A DNA stretch of 62,641 nucleotides. It comes from Rhodospirillales bacterium (GTDB lineage: Bacteria > Pseudomonadota > Alphaproteobacteria > Dongiales > Dongiaceae). This document shows, piece by piece, positions 34,635 through 44,687 of the stretch. Position numbers and translations under genes: made by a program. The notes beneath the pieces are model-generated. The model was not told where the DNA came from. It made no database searches and was given only the letters and a program-made list of their open reading frames with translations. The stretch lies in NCBI GenBank assembly GCA_009885795.1, contig VFKA01000058.1:1-62641 (forward strand). Direction: 5' to 3'. Each line of letters starts with the position of its first letter. Positions within the stretch are counted from its first letter, which is position 1.

Positions 34635-35714
34635 ATGATGAACAGGATCAAAGCGGGCCGGGTGACGCGCCGCGACTTCCTCGTAGGCGCCGCGGCGGCC
34701 GGCGTCGCGATCGGCGCCCATTCGCGAATCGCCCGGAGCGCCGAAGAGAAGAAGCTCAACGTTTACAACTGGGACACCTATATCGGCGAAACGACCCTGT
34801 CGACCTTTACCGGATCGACCGGCATCGAGGTGCAGTACGATTTCTACGCCAACAACGATGAGTTGTTCGCCAAATTGAAGGCCGGCAACCCCGGCTACGA
34901 CGTGATCATTCCGAGCGATTCCTATGTCGCGGACATGATCAGCCTCGACATGCTCATGGCGATCGACCATGGCAAGATCCCGAACCTCAAGCACATCGAC
35001 TCCGATCCGAATTTCAGCAACCCGCCGTTCAACCCGGGCTTGAAATACGGCGTGCCGTATTTGTGGGGCACCATTGGCATCGGGTATCGCAAATCGAAGG
35101 TCGAGAATCCGGATAGCTGGGGCCTGCTGCTCGACAGCGACAAGTATAGCGGCCGCATCGCGCTGATGGCGGATGCGCGCAGCGTCATGGGCCTTGCCCT
35201 CAAGTATCTCGGATTCTCCATGAACTCCCAGAATCAGGCCGAGCTCGACAAGGCCCGCGATCTTCTGATCAAGCAGAAGGTGCACATCAAGACCTTCGCC
35301 GAGGACAATGGACAGGACCTGCTGCTGTCGGGCGAATGCGACATCGTCATGGAATGGAACGGCGATATCATCCACGCGGCGGAAGAAGACGACGATGTCG
35401 GCTACGTGGTGCCGAAGGAGGGGACCCAAGTCTGGATCGACAATGTCTGCATTCCGGTGGGCGCCCCGCATCCGGAGAACGCGCTTCTCTTCCTCAACCA
35501 TCTGCTCGATCCGCAGGTCAACGCGGAGATCGCCAATACGATCAAGTATGCAACGCCGAACAAGGCGGCGCGCGAGCTTGTATCGCCGGAAGACCTGGCC
35601 AACCCGGCCATCTATCCGACGCCCGAAGTCGTGGCGCGCAGCGAATCGCTGGTGAGCGTCGGCGAATTCACGCCGGCTTACGACAAAGCGTGGACCGAAG
35701 TTCAGGCGGCATAG
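34635..35714 (+). CDS. potD: spermidine/putrescine ABC transporter substrate-binding protein
   Basis: The 359-residue periplasmic protein starts with a twin-arginine signal (TRRDFLVGAAAAGVAIG). Its mature part has LNVYNWDTYIGE, YDVIIPSDSYVADM and a WIDNVCIPVGAPHP segment, all typical of PotD/PotF. A GGAG site precedes an ATGATG pair; either Met could be used. It heads a complete potD-B-C-A operon followed by an acyl-CoA dehydrogenase. Confidence 0.9.
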   Translation: MMNRIKAGRVTRRDFLVGAAAAGVAIGAHSRIARSAEEKKLNVYNWDTYIGETTLSTFTGSTGIEVQYDFYANNDELFAKLKAGNPGYDVIIPSDSYVADMISLDMLMAIDHGKIPNLKHIDSDPNFSNPPFNPGLKYGVPYLWGTIGIGYRKSKVENPDSWGLLLDSDKYSGRIALMADARSVMGLALKYLGFSMNSQNQAELDKARDLLIKQKVHIKTFAEDNGQDLLLSGECDIVMEWNGDIIHAAEEDDDVGYVVPKEGTQVWIDNVCIPVGAPHPENALLFLNHLLDPQVNAEIANTIKYATPNKAARELVSPEDLANPAIYPTPEVVARSESLVSVGEFTPAYDKAWTEVQAA

Positions 35715-35754
35715 ACCGGCGACGGGACCAATCCGTACGGGGGCGGGAAACGAC

Positions 35755-36672
35755 GTGCAGAACTGGCGCCGGAACAAGTTTGCATTCAGCGTGTTGTTCC
35801 TGCCCCCGGCGGCTTGGCTGGTCATTTTTTTCACGCTGCCGCTCGCCATCGTATGGGTTTACAGTTTCGGCGCGCGCGGGCCGCTGGGAGAAATCATTCT
35901 CGACTGGTCGGCCGTGTCGCTCGGCAATTACGCTCGATCCCTCGAATGGATCAATCTCGAGATCGTCGCCAAATCGATCTGGATCGCCGTCGTGGCGACC
36001 GCGATCTGCATCGGACTTGGCTTTCCCCTGGCCATGGGCATTGCCTTCGCCTCGCCGCGCTATCGCAACATTCTTCTGCTGCTGGTCATCCTGCCGTTCT
36101 GGACCAATCTGCTGATTCGTACCTATGCCTGGATTGCCGTTTTGCGCGAACGCGGCCACGTGAACTTCGCCCTGGAATGGCTGCACGACACCATCAATGG
36201 CGGCCTCGCCGTACTGGGGCTTCCGGCCTTGCTTGGCGCCTTCGAGCCGCTGCAGCTTCTCTATAACCAGAACGCGGTCATCATCGGCATCGTCTATGTC
36301 AACCTGCCTTTCATGGTGCTGCCGCTCTATGCGACGCTGGAAAAGCTCGATCGCTCCTATCTGGAGGCAAGCCTCGACCTCGGCGCCGGGCAGTGGCGGA
36401 CCTTGTTCTCGGTCACCGTGCCGCTGAGCTTGCCCGGCATATCGACGGGCGTGCTTCTCACCTTCATCCTGGCCTTGGGGTCGTTCCTGACGCCCGATCT
36501 TCTGGGCGGGCCGGACAGCATCATGATCGGCAATTTAATCGCCCAGCAGTTCGGCTCGGCCCGGGACTGGCCGTTCGGGGCGGCGCTCTCGTTTCTGCTG
36601 ATGTACGCCACCTTCATCATTTTGTGGGTCAAGGCGATGGTCGCCAAACGCGAAGGAGGCTCGGCGTTCTGA
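35755..36672 (+). CDS. potB: spermidine/putrescine ABC transporter permease
   Basis: The 305-residue six-helix permease starts at a GTG with GGGCGGG upstream. The EAA loop is EASLDLGAGQWRTLFSVTVP (near residue 205). It is 1 nt before potC, with which it should form the membrane heterodimer. Confidence 0.9.
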   Translation: MQNWRRNKFAFSVLFLPPAAWLVIFFTLPLAIVWVYSFGARGPLGEIILDWSAVSLGNYARSLEWINLEIVAKSIWIAVVATAICIGLGFPLAMGIAFASPRYRNILLLLVILPFWTNLLIRTYAWIAVLRERGHVNFALEWLHDTINGGLAVLGLPALLGAFEPLQLLYNQNAVIIGIVYVNLPFMVLPLYATLEKLDRSYLEASLDLGAGQWRTLFSVTVPLSLPGISTGVLLTFILALGSFLTPDLLGGPDSIMIGNLIAQQFGSARDWPFGAALSFLLMYATFIILWVKAMVAKREGGSAF

Positions 36673-36673
36673 C

Positions 36674-37531
36674 ATGAGCATTTCGACCGCCACCGCGACG
36701 CCCGCGCCGCGCCTCCGCCGCCCAAGGCGCGACATCGGCCCGCTCGATTACACGAAGCGCGCCTGGATGAGGTTGTTGCTGGCGGTCAATTTCGTGTTTC
36801 TCTATTTTCCCATCGTCGCCTTGATCGCCTTCAGCTTCAATGACAGCAAGCGCAACATCACCTGGCAGGGCTTCACCTTCAAGTACTACACGCAGGCGTT
36901 CAACAACAACGCACTGCAAGACGCATTCACGAACAGCTTGATGATCGCCGCCATTTCGACGGCGGTCTCGACGGTGCTCGGCACCATGCTGGGCGTGGCC
37001 TTGCATCGGTATCGCTTCCCGGCCAAGGATGTGGTGGAGTCATGGGTTCATCTTCCTATTGTCATTCCGGAAATCTGCATGGGCGTGGCGATGCTGGCAC
37101 TGTTCGCGCTCATTAAATTTCCTCTTGGCCTTGCCACCGTCATCGTCAGCCACATCGCGTTCAGCATCCCCTTCGTGGCCGTGGTCGTGCGCGCGCGCAT
37201 GGCCGGGTTCGACCTATCGTTGGAAGAGGCGTCGCGCGATCTCGGTGCCAATCAATGGCAAACCTTCTGGAACGTGACGTTTCCCTATCTGATCCCCGGC
37301 GCGGTGGCGGGTGGGCTCTTGGCCCTGACGCTGTCGCTCGACGATTTCGTCATTACCTTCTTTACCTCCGGGCCCGGATCGACCACGTTTCCGATTAAGA
37401 TCTACTCGATGGTGCGATTCAGCGTCACGCCGGAGGTGAACGCCGCGTCCACCATTCTCATCGTGCTCACGCTGACGCTGACCGTGGTGGCGATGGCCAT
37501 GCAGGGGCGCGGCGGAAACAAGAAGATTTAG
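36674..37531 (+). CDS. potC: spermidine/putrescine ABC transporter permease
   Basis: The 285-residue permease of the BPD_transp_1 family has an EAA loop EEASRDLGANQWQTFWNVTF (near residue 185) and six helices. It starts 1 nt after potB and ends 4 nt before potA. Confidence 0.9.
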   Translation: MSISTATATPAPRLRRPRRDIGPLDYTKRAWMRLLLAVNFVFLYFPIVALIAFSFNDSKRNITWQGFTFKYYTQAFNNNALQDAFTNSLMIAAISTAVSTVLGTMLGVALHRYRFPAKDVVESWVHLPIVIPEICMGVAMLALFALIKFPLGLATVIVSHIAFSIPFVAVVVRARMAGFDLSLEEASRDLGANQWQTFWNVTFPYLIPGAVAGGLLALTLSLDDFVITFFTSGPGSTTFPIKIYSMVRFSVTPEVNAASTILIVLTLTLTVVAMAMQGRGGNKKI

Positions 37532-37535
37532 GAAC

Positions 37536-38624
37536 ATGACCGAAAAACCGGGCATCATATCGATTCGCAATGTATCGAGGCGGTTTGGCACCGTCACCGC
37601 GGTCCACACCGTGTCGCTCGAAATCGGCGAGGGGGAATTCTTCGCGCTGCTCGGGCCGTCGGGCTGCGGCAAGACGACGCTGCTGCGCATGCTGGCGGGC
37701 TTCGAGTCGCCGACCGAGGGGGAAATCGTCATCGCCGGCATCCCGATGCTGGGCGTCGATCCCAACCGGCGTCCCGTCAACATGGTGTTTCAGTCTTATG
37801 CCGTGTTTCCGCACATGACGGTGGAGCAGAACGTCGGCTATGGCCTGCGCGTGACCGGCGTGGCGCGCGCGGAGGCTGCCGAGCGCGTGAAGGAAGCGTT
37901 GTCGCTGGTGAAGCTCGGCGGTTTCGAGGGCCGCATGCCGAGCCAGCTGTCGGGCGGCCAACGCCAGCGCGTCGCCTTGGCGCGCGCGCTGGTGAAGCGC
38001 CCCAAGGTGCTGCTGCTGGACGAGCCGCTGTCGGCGCTCGATGCCAAGCTCAGGGAGGCGATGCAGATCGAGCTCGTCCGATTGCAGAAAACCGTCGGCA
38101 TCACCTTCGTGATCGTGACCCACGACCAGGACGAGGCCCTGTCGATGGCCAACCGCATCGCGGTCATGGAGGCGGGGCGCGTTCGCCAGGTGGCGGCGCC
38201 CGCCGATCTCTACGAGTTTCCCAATAGCCGCTTCGTCGCGGGTTTCATCGGCAAGCTCAATTTGTTCGAGGGGCGCGTGGCCGGCGTCCAGGACGGCAAG
38301 CTTGCCCTCGACATCAAGGGCCTCGACCGCATCGCGGTTCCGTTCGACGGGCACGCCAGCGGCGAGATCGCCATTGCCATCAGGCCGGAGAAACTGCGCC
38401 TGGACCGCCAACCATCCGCCGCCGATCGCATCGGCGTGCGCGGGCGAGTGAGCGAAGTGGCCTATTACGGAAACGAAAGCCACGTCTATCTCAAAACCGA
38501 TGACGGCACCTCGGTCACCGCCAACGTGCCGAACAGCGCGCGAAGCACGCGGCCGACCATCGTGGTGGGCGACGAGCTGTGGGCCTCGTGGGACGCGGCC
38601 GATACGCTGGTGCTGACGGAGTAA
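37536..38624 (+). CDS. potA: spermidine/putrescine ABC transporter ATP-binding protein
   Basis: The 362-residue ATPase has Walker A GPSGCGKTT, Q-loop FQSYAVFPHM, signature QLSGGQRQRVALARA, Walker B VLLLDEPLSALD and the H-loop VTHDQDEAL, then a C-terminal TOBE_2 domain (about 280-360). It completes the second polyamine-type importer of the window, this time with all parts on one strand. Confidence 0.92.
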   Translation: MTEKPGIISIRNVSRRFGTVTAVHTVSLEIGEGEFFALLGPSGCGKTTLLRMLAGFESPTEGEIVIAGIPMLGVDPNRRPVNMVFQSYAVFPHMTVEQNVGYGLRVTGVARAEAAERVKEALSLVKLGGFEGRMPSQLSGGQRQRVALARALVKRPKVLLLDEPLSALDAKLREAMQIELVRLQKTVGITFVIVTHDQDEALSMANRIAVMEAGRVRQVAAPADLYEFPNSRFVAGFIGKLNLFEGRVAGVQDGKLALDIKGLDRIAVPFDGHASGEIAIAIRPEKLRLDRQPSAADRIGVRGRVSEVAYYGNESHVYLKTDDGTSVTANVPNSARSTRPTIVVGDELWASWDAADTLVLTE

Positions 38625-38651
38625 GCGCCCGCCTTTCGGGTTGCAACGACC

Positions 38652-39812
38652 ATGGATTTCGCGCTGACGGACGAACATCGGCTGCTTGTCGACAGCGTTC
38701 GCGCCTTCGTCGACGCCGAACTCATGACCTTCGAGGATGAGGTGGAGCGCAGCGGCGAGGTGCGCCCCAATCTGGTCCGCCAGATCCGCGCCCGCGCCAT
38801 CGCGGCCGGGTTCCATGCCGCCAACATGCCCGAGGCGCTGGGCGGAGGCGGCCTCGATCACCTCGGCCTCGCGCTCATGGAGCGAGAGCTCGGGCGCGCC
38901 CCGTTCGCGCTGCAATACATCGTCGCGCGCCCGTCCAACATTTTGCGCGCCTGCACGGGCCCACAGATCGATCGCTACCTCAAGCCGACCATTCGCGGCG
39001 AACGCGTGGAATGCCTGGCCATGACCGAGCCCGACGCCGGCTCGGACCTACGCTCGATGCGGACGAAAGCCGAGCGCGTCGGCGACCACTTCGTCGTCAA
39101 CGGCACCAAGCATTTCATCAGTTATGCCGACGTGGCGGACTATATCGTGCTGTTCGCCGCCACGGGCAGCGAGACGACAGCCAAGGGTTCGCGCAAGCGG
39201 ATCACGGCGTTTCTGGTCGACAAGGAAACGCCGGGCCTCGACGTCAAGCGCGGCGCCAGGGCCGTGTCGCATCGCGGATTTCACCACTGCGAACTCTCGT
39301 TCCAGGATTGCCGGGTCGGCGCCGAGCAAATCCTGGGCGAGGAGCATCGCGGGTTCGACGTGGCGAATACGTGGTTGGGAGCGACCCGGCTGACGGTGGC
39401 GGCCCAGTGCATCGGACGGGCGCGGCGCGCCCTCGAACTGGCCACGGAATGGGCGGCGACCCGCCGGCAATTCGGCCAGGCGATCGGCAGGTTCCAAGGC
39501 ACCAGCTTCAAGCTCGCGGACATGGCGAGCGAGATCGCGGCGGCGGAGTTGATGGTGCTGCATACCGCCTGGAAGGTCGATCGAAAAATCGCGGCCGACG
39601 AGGATTTCGCCATGGCCAAGCTCTATGCCACCGAGACGCTGGCCCGCGTTGCCGATCACGCGGTCCAGATCTTCGGCGGCATGGGCCTGATGGAGGGGCT
39701 GCCGATCGAGCGCATCTGGCGCGATGCGCGCGTCGAGCGAATCTGGGACGGCACCTCGGAAATTCAGCGGCACATCATCTCGCGGGCGCTGCTCCGTCCG
39801 CATGAGGGTTGA
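38652..39812 (+). CDS. acyl-CoA dehydrogenase
   Basis: The 386-residue flavoenzyme shows AMTEPDAGSDLRSMRT, the central beta-domain, and the C-terminal FGGMGLMEGLPIERIWRDAR and IWDGTSEIQRHI motifs. It starts 28 nt after potA and may be cotranscribed. A carnitine-like dehydratase gene lies convergently next to it. The substrate could be a crotonobetainyl/gamma-butyrobetainyl-CoA or a short-chain acyl-CoA; sequence alone cannot decide. Confidence 0.87.
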   Translation: MDFALTDEHRLLVDSVRAFVDAELMTFEDEVERSGEVRPNLVRQIRARAIAAGFHAANMPEALGGGGLDHLGLALMERELGRAPFALQYIVARPSNILRACTGPQIDRYLKPTIRGERVECLAMTEPDAGSDLRSMRTKAERVGDHFVVNGTKHFISYADVADYIVLFAATGSETTAKGSRKRITAFLVDKETPGLDVKRGARAVSHRGFHHCELSFQDCRVGAEQILGEEHRGFDVANTWLGATRLTVAAQCIGRARRALELATEWAATRRQFGQAIGRFQGTSFKLADMASEIAAAELMVLHTAWKVDRKIAADEDFAMAKLYATETLARVADHAVQIFGGMGLMEGLPIERIWRDARVERIWDGTSEIQRHIISRALLRPHEG

Positions 39813-39844
39813 TACCTATTCTCGGGTAGCCCGAGACCTATGGC

Positions 39845-39909
39845 CCATCCTTCGACAGGCTCAGGATGAGGCTTCGAGACGCGTTCTTCGAACGCTCCTC
39901 AGGATGAGG
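39845..39909. repeat. palindromic repeat, family copy 11 with extra half-site
   Basis: CATCCTTCGACAGGCTCAGGATGAGG is followed by CTTCGAGACGCGTTC-TTC-GAACGCTCCTCAGGATGAGG. The preceding ACCTATGGCCCATCCTTCGA is shared with the copies at 24980 and 62530, so the repeated unit extends beyond the hairpin. Confidence 0.8.
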
Positions 39910-39926
39910 TGGCGTGCTATATGTTG

Positions 39927-39967
39927 CCTCACCCTGAGGAGGCCGCGCCAGCGGCCGTCTCGAAGGG
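39927..39967. repeat. palindromic repeat, family copy 12
   Basis: CCTCACCCTGAGGAGGCCGC-GCCA-GCGGCCGTCTCGAAGGGG, inverted partner of copy 11 in the gap between two convergent genes. Confidence 0.8.
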
Positions 39968-40006
39968 GAAGTCAAGCGAGGGGTATCAGATATCAGAGGC
40001 AGACTC

Positions 40007-40804
40007 CTACCGGCCCTTGAAGTTGGCCGGGCGCTTTTCGGCGAAGGCGCGGACACCTTCCTTGGCGTCGTCCGAGGCAATCGCCCGCTCATAGGCCGGC
40101 AGAGTGCCGCCGCGGATGATGCGAAACGCCTCGCGGACACCGACACCCTCGGTCACCCGCAGCGACTCCTTCACCGCTTGAATGGTGAGCGGGGCGCCGG
40201 ACGCGATCTTGTCGGCCCAGGCAAGAGCCGTCGGCATCAACTCGGCTTTCGGCACCACGGCGTTGATCATGCCGAAATGCCTGGCTTCCTCGGCGCCCAT
40301 GCGCCGGCCCAGCAGCAGCATCTCCATCGCGATGTTGTAGGGAAGCCGGCGCGGCACGCGCTGCAGGCCCCCTGAATCCGGCAGGATGCCGATGGGCAAT
40401 TCCGGCAGCGCGAATTCCACGTGGTCGGCGGCGATCAGAAGATCGCAGGCGATGGCGAGTTCGAGGCCGCCACCCAGCGCCAGCCCGTTGATGGCGGCGA
40501 TGACCGGCTTGTTCAAATCCCAGAGTTCCGTCAGGCCGGCGAAGGCACCGGGGCCATAGTCCTGGTCCCACCATTTGCCGCTGTCGCTGTCCGCGGCCGC
40601 GGCCTTCAGGTCCCAGCCGGCCGAGAAGATGCGCTCGCCCGCCGCGGTGACGATGCCGACTCGCAACGCCGGATCGTCGCGCAACAGCACGAAGGCCTCG
40701 CCCAGGCGATGGCTGGTTTCACGGTCGATGGCATTGACCTTCGGCCGGTCCAGTGTCACGACCAGAACGTGGCCGCGTCGCTCCGTACGCACCGCTTCAT
40801 TCAT
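40007..40804 (-). CDS. caiD: carnitinyl-CoA dehydratase-like enoyl-CoA hydratase
   Basis: The 265-residue crotonase-fold enzyme resembles CaiD more than generic hydratases: LDRPKVNAID, IFSAGWDLKAAA, PGAFAGLTELWDLNKPVIAA, LGGGLELAIACD, and a C-terminal FAEKRPANFKGR. The oxyanion-hole Gly and the catalytic-loop Glu of the GGG-LEL region are present. CaiD converts crotonobetainyl-CoA to L-carnitinyl-CoA. Its ATG overlaps the stop of the hydantoinase gene as ATGA. Other cai genes are not adjacent. Confidence 0.85.
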   Translation of the reverse strand: MNEAVRTERRGHVLVVTLDRPKVNAIDRETSHRLGEAFVLLRDDPALRVGIVTAAGERIFSAGWDLKAAAADSDSGKWWDQDYGPGAFAGLTELWDLNKPVIAAINGLALGGGLELAIACDLLIAADHVEFALPELPIGILPDSGGLQRVPRRLPYNIAMEMLLLGRRMGAEEARHFGMINAVVPKAELMPTALAWADKIASGAPLTIQAVKESLRVTEGVGVREAFRIIRGGTLPAYERAIASDDAKEGVRAFAEKRPANFKGR

Positions 40805-42813
40805 GACGAACTCCCTTCTTCTTCGGTCTCGCCGGCGAGCCGCGGCCGGCCGGAGGCGACTGCTTCGATCGCCGATTCGATGAATATCTCGCCGCCGCCG
40901 GCATCGCGGACGACGCGGTCTCGCCTGTGCGCCGAGAGCTGGATGTCGCGCGCGCCGGCCTCGGTGGCAAGCTGGCGGGCCAAGCGCTCGACTTCCGCCG
41001 CGGCATGGGTGGCCGCGGCCTCCAGATCGGCGAAGTCTCGAACGCCGGAGCGCAGATGGGCACGAAAGAGCCCCGATGAGGGTGACGTGATGATCGCGCG
41101 CACCGTCTGCACCACGCCGCCGGCGACGGCCCCGACGGCATTGGCGACCGCGGCTTGGTCGGGCACGACGAGCTCCGCGCGAACCCGCCGCGCGATCTCG
41201 GGAAAGTAAGTGGCCGCCGGAGCGCCGATCGCGACGATGGGCCGGCGCAGCTCCACCACGACGCCGAGGAGCGAAGGCACCTTGTCGCGCCGAAGCGCGC
41301 GGTCGATGAGACGCTGGGCGGGAGAATCGGCCGCGTCGCCCGGATCTTCCCCAACCCGATGAAGCGCCGTCGTCACCAAGGCGTGGCCGGCCTGCACGAT
41401 CACCTGTTCGACGACATCTTCGCAGAATCGAACGATGCCGTCCTCGTCAGGCTCGACCCCCGACATCGCGCGACGGTAGAGCCGCGCCCCCAATCGAGCC
41501 GCCTCGGATGACCATACCGTCTGCCGGCCGAGTACATGGCAGGCATCCGTGGGCGTGAACCCGGCCAACGCCACCGATCCGCGCGACACCATGCGTTCGA
41601 GCGCCCGCGCATCGACGTATCCACTGGGAAGGTCCGACAGCGCGCGAGGCCCGGGCCCAAGTGCGTCCCACAGGCGCCGCTGCGCCTCCGGCAGCGATTC
41701 GCGGGCGGTGTCGAGGGGACGTTGGCGCAACACGAACCGGCCGTCCCGGGCCGACAGCGGCCGTTCGGTCTGCGCCCGAAGCCTGTCAAGGGTGCCGGCG
41801 TGTTCATGGGCCAACAGGCTCAATGGGACGACACGCCTCGGCCCCAGCGTCAACCCGTTGGACGCTTGGGATACCTCGCTGTCACCGCCGAGCCCGTAGG
41901 TGTCCACGGCGACGGCCTCGACCATGGTCCGCCAACCGCCGACATTGGCGCCATCCGCCCGCAACACCGGCCGGCCATCGTCGAGCAAGGCGATGTCGGT
42001 GGTGGTGCCACCCATGTCGGCAACGATGACGTCCCTGCGGCCGGACAGGTAGCTGGCGCCGACCACGCTGGCCGCGGGCCCCGACAGAATCGTCTCCACG
42101 GGACGGGACATGGCCTGGGCGGCGTCGAGCAGGGAGCCGTCGCCTTTGACGACCATGAGCGGGCTCGACAGTCCCTGGTCCCGAATCAGCCGTTGGACCG
42201 CATGAATGAGGCGGGTGAGTTGGGGGATGAGCCTGGCATTGAGCGCGGCCGTCAAGGCCCGGCGCGGCGCATCGAGGCGCGACGTAAGCTCGTGGCCGCA
42301 GGTCACCGGACGATCGCAGAGCCCCTGGATGACCTGGCGCGCGGCGATTTCATGCGCGGGATTGCGAACGGAGAAAAATCCCGAGACCGCGAAGGCGGCA
42401 ACGTCGCCGGCATGCCGGCGCACCGCGGCGCGAACGCCATCGAGATCGAGCGGCGATTGCTCGTCGCCGGTCGGTCCGTGGCCGCCGCGCAGGTAGAGGA
42501 TCGGATCGTCGGGCAACGCCTGCCGCAGCCCGATCCTATCGAGCGACCCCGGATCGTAACCCAGCAGCATCAGGCACACCGGGCTGCCCTGTCCCTCGAC
42601 GATGGCGTTGGTCGCCAACGTTGTCGACAGCGAGACCAGCGCGATCTCGCCGCGCTCCACCGGAAGGACCGCTTCCATCGCCTCGCCGATGCCGATGGCG
42701 AGGTCGTGTTTGGTGGTCAGCGCCTTCGCGCTCGCCAGCACGCCCCTCTTCGGGTCGAGCAGCACGGCGTCGGTATAGGTGCCGCCGGTGTCGATACCTA
42801 GGAACAGAGGCAC
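40801..42813 (-). CDS. hydantoinase/oxoprolinase family protein (HyuA-like)
   Basis: The 670-residue protein has the N-terminal ATP-binding GIDTGGTYTDAVLLD and the hydantoinase core with VADMGGTTTDIALLDDG near residue 270. It is shorter than 5-oxoprolinase. HyuA enzymes usually pair with a HyuB subunit, which is not present here. It overlaps caiD by 4 nt. The substrate is unknown; an N-methylhydantoin or an oxoproline-type ring is possible. Confidence 0.82.
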   Translation of the reverse strand: MPLFLGIDTGGTYTDAVLLDPKRGVLASAKALTTKHDLAIGIGEAMEAVLPVERGEIALVSLSTTLATNAIVEGQGSPVCLMLLGYDPGSLDRIGLRQALPDDPILYLRGGHGPTGDEQSPLDLDGVRAAVRRHAGDVAAFAVSGFFSVRNPAHEIAARQVIQGLCDRPVTCGHELTSRLDAPRRALTAALNARLIPQLTRLIHAVQRLIRDQGLSSPLMVVKGDGSLLDAAQAMSRPVETILSGPAASVVGASYLSGRRDVIVADMGGTTTDIALLDDGRPVLRADGANVGGWRTMVEAVAVDTYGLGGDSEVSQASNGLTLGPRRVVPLSLLAHEHAGTLDRLRAQTERPLSARDGRFVLRQRPLDTARESLPEAQRRLWDALGPGPRALSDLPSGYVDARALERMVSRGSVALAGFTPTDACHVLGRQTVWSSEAARLGARLYRRAMSGVEPDEDGIVRFCEDVVEQVIVQAGHALVTTALHRVGEDPGDAADSPAQRLIDRALRRDKVPSLLGVVVELRRPIVAIGAPAATYFPEIARRVRAELVVPDQAAVANAVGAVAGGVVQTVRAIITSPSSGLFRAHLRSGVRDFADLEAAATHAAAEVERLARQLATEAGARDIQLSAHRRDRVVRDAGGGEIFIESAIEAVASGRPRLAGETEEEGSSS

Positions 42814-42867
42814 GAAGGCTTCAAGAGCAGGAGTGTCGGCATCGGACCATTGCCACGCCGCCGGCCA

Positions 42868-43014
42868 TCAATCGGGCAGGACGTCGACGTCGGCGCCGCC
42901 GATGATAGCATCGAACATGTCGCGAATACCCAGATCGATTCCAAAGCCCAGCTCGACCACAAGGGCGACCAGAACAATAACGAAGACAGCGGCAACCCAT
43001 TGCATTGGGTACAT
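42868..43014 (-). CDS. 48-residue single-helix membrane peptide
   Basis: The short frame MYPMQWVAAVFVIVLVALVV followed by ELGFGIDLGIRDMFDAII encodes one hydrophobic helix (about residues 6-25) and an acidic tail ending in DVDVLPD. It lies between the hydantoinase gene and tRNA-Phe on the same strand. There is only a weak AAGAGA site before the ATG. I do not recognise the family. The clean transmembrane segment and GC-appropriate codons make it plausible, not certain. Confidence 0.45.
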   Translation of the reverse strand: MYPMQWVAAVFVIVLVALVVELGFGIDLGIRDMFDAIIGGADVDVLPD

Positions 43015-43132
43015 GGCGGTCTCTTAGGATGTTCGCACGACCATGGTAAATTGCCACGGTTTCGACCGCGGCACAACGCGGTGCCTTTCGGTGCCGGGAA
43101 CCGCCGCGAGCGACACGGACCTGCCGCGATCG

Positions 43133-43208
<76 letters not shown>

Positions 43209-43287
43209 GACCGAGCGAGCATGCGACGTTGGGCGAAGCCACGGGCTTATAGACAATGCACCTTGCCTTGTCCAGCCGAGCGCCCAG

Positions 43288-43473
43288 CTACTCCTGCTCC
43301 TCGTCGGAGTTTTTGTCGTCTCGCGGCGCTTCGTTTGTGGGAATATGATAGCGACCCTTGAGCCACCGCCCAAGATCGAGGTCGGCGCAACGAGACGAAC
43401 AGAACGGGCGAAAGCGTTCGGCGGCGGCAGACCCGCAGATCGGGCATCGCGCGGCGCTCGTGCGACCTGTCAT
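43288..43473 (-). CDS. yacG: DNA gyrase inhibitor / zinc-binding protein YacG
   Basis: The 61-residue protein has a four-cysteine zinc site (CPICG near residue 10 and [18 protein letters not shown] near 25) and an acidic tail. Its ATG overlaps the stop of the RNase G/E gene as ATGA. Start chosen at 43473 because the longer frame lies inside the RNase gene. YacG proteins can bind gyrase, but the physiological role is uncertain. Confidence 0.9.
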   Translation of the reverse strand: MTGRTSAARCPICGSAAAERFRPFCSSRCADLDLGRWLKGRYHIPTNEAPRDDKNSDEEQE

Positions 43474-44687
43474 TGGCTTTGCCCCGGTTTCAGATCTTCC
43501 CCGGCCGCTCGCCGGATAAATCCTCTCGTACCGCAATTCGGACAAGGCCGCATCAGCCTATCGCGGAGCGTGGAACCTCGTCGCTGGCGCGTCAGCTCGA
43601 CCAGGCCCAGGGAAGATATCGCACCGATCCGGGTGGGCGTTGGGTCGTTGGCGAGCGCCCCAGCCAACGCATCGACGACGCGCCGGCGATCGGCGCGCAT
43701 GGCCATGTTCACAAAGTCGATGACCACGATCCCGCCGATGTTGCGCAGGCGCAGCTCGTCGGCGACGATTCCGGCGGCTTCGAGATTGGTCTCGACGATC
43801 GGGCGGCCGCCCTCGCGCTGCATGCCGCCCTCGCCGCCCCCAGTGTTGACATCGAAGGCGGTCAACGCCTCGCCCTCATCGACAATCAGGAAGCCGCCTC
43901 CCGGCAGCGGCACGGTCGGTTCGAGCGCGGCGGCAATCCGGTCTTCGATCTCGCCTGGCCCCGGCAGCCAGTCGCGCAACGGCCGATGGACCATGCGCCC
44001 GGAAAGGTCCGGCATGACGGCGGCCGCGGCAGCTCGCGCCGCTTCGAGCGCGGCCCGATGCTCGAACACGATCTCGCCGACGCTGTCGCACCGGTCCCGG
44101 CATATCCGGACCACAAGGTCATCGTCGCGATGAAGGCAGCAAGGCAGGCGCGCGGTCTTGGCCGATTCGGCGACGATGCGCCAGCGCGATCGCAAGTTCT
44201 CGAGTTCGGCCCGAAGCGTCGGCATGTCGGCAACGGCGGCGCTTCGAAGGGTTATCCCTTCGCCCTTGGCGGCAAGGCCGCGCACGATCGCCAGCGCTTC
44301 ATCTTCAACCGTACCGTGCCCCAGCCGGCTCGATCGAGCGACGCCTCCCCCGCTCGGTCGAAGAACCAGCAATCGCCCAGGCAGAGTCGGCCGGGCGGTG
44401 AGATGCGGCCCCTTGTCGTTCCCGGCCGGCCGCGTGACTTGAACGATGATGGCGTCGCCCTCCGCTACCTTGCCCATGGTTTCCGCCAACGGCAGGAACC
44501 CCGGCCGGTCCAGGCCGATATCGACATAGGCCGCCGATAGGCCGCGATGCACGCGCCGAACGCGGCCCCAATGGATGGCGCCGACGGATTCGTCATCGGT
44601 CGACTCGACGTGATATTCGATGAGGCGGTTGGCCCCGCTGATCGCGATGCGGCGGGCGCCCGGCATTCCGGCAACGAGCAAGCGCAT
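43470..44687 (-). CDS. rng: ribonuclease E/G family protein
   Basis: The 405-residue endoribonuclease has an S1-like N-terminal region ([21 protein letters not shown] near residue 45), the catalytic DNase-I-like domain with [14 protein letters not shown] and [14 protein letters not shown], and the zinc-link CPNCGTRG near the C-terminus. It is shorter than E. coli RNase G (489 residues) and lacks the RNase E scaffold tail. It overlaps maf by 1 nt upstream and yacG by 4 nt downstream. Confidence 0.88.
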   Translation of the reverse strand: MRLLVAGMPGARRIAISGANRLIEYHVESTDDESVGAIHWGRVRRVHRGLSAAYVDIGLDRPGFLPLAETMGKVAEGDAIIVQVTRPAGNDKGPHLTARPTLPGRLLVLRPSGGGVARSSRLGHGTVEDEALAIVRGLAAKGEGITLRSAAVADMPTLRAELENLRSRWRIVAESAKTARLPCCLHRDDDLVVRICRDRCDSVGEIVFEHRAALEAARAAAAAVMPDLSGRMVHRPLRDWLPGPGEIEDRIAAALEPTVPLPGGGFLIVDEGEALTAFDVNTGGGEGGMQREGGRPIVETNLEAAGIVADELRLRNIGGIVVIDFVNMAMRADRRRVVDALAGALANDPTPTRIGAISSLGLVELTRQRRGSTLRDRLMRPCPNCGTRGFIRRAAGEDLKPGQSQ

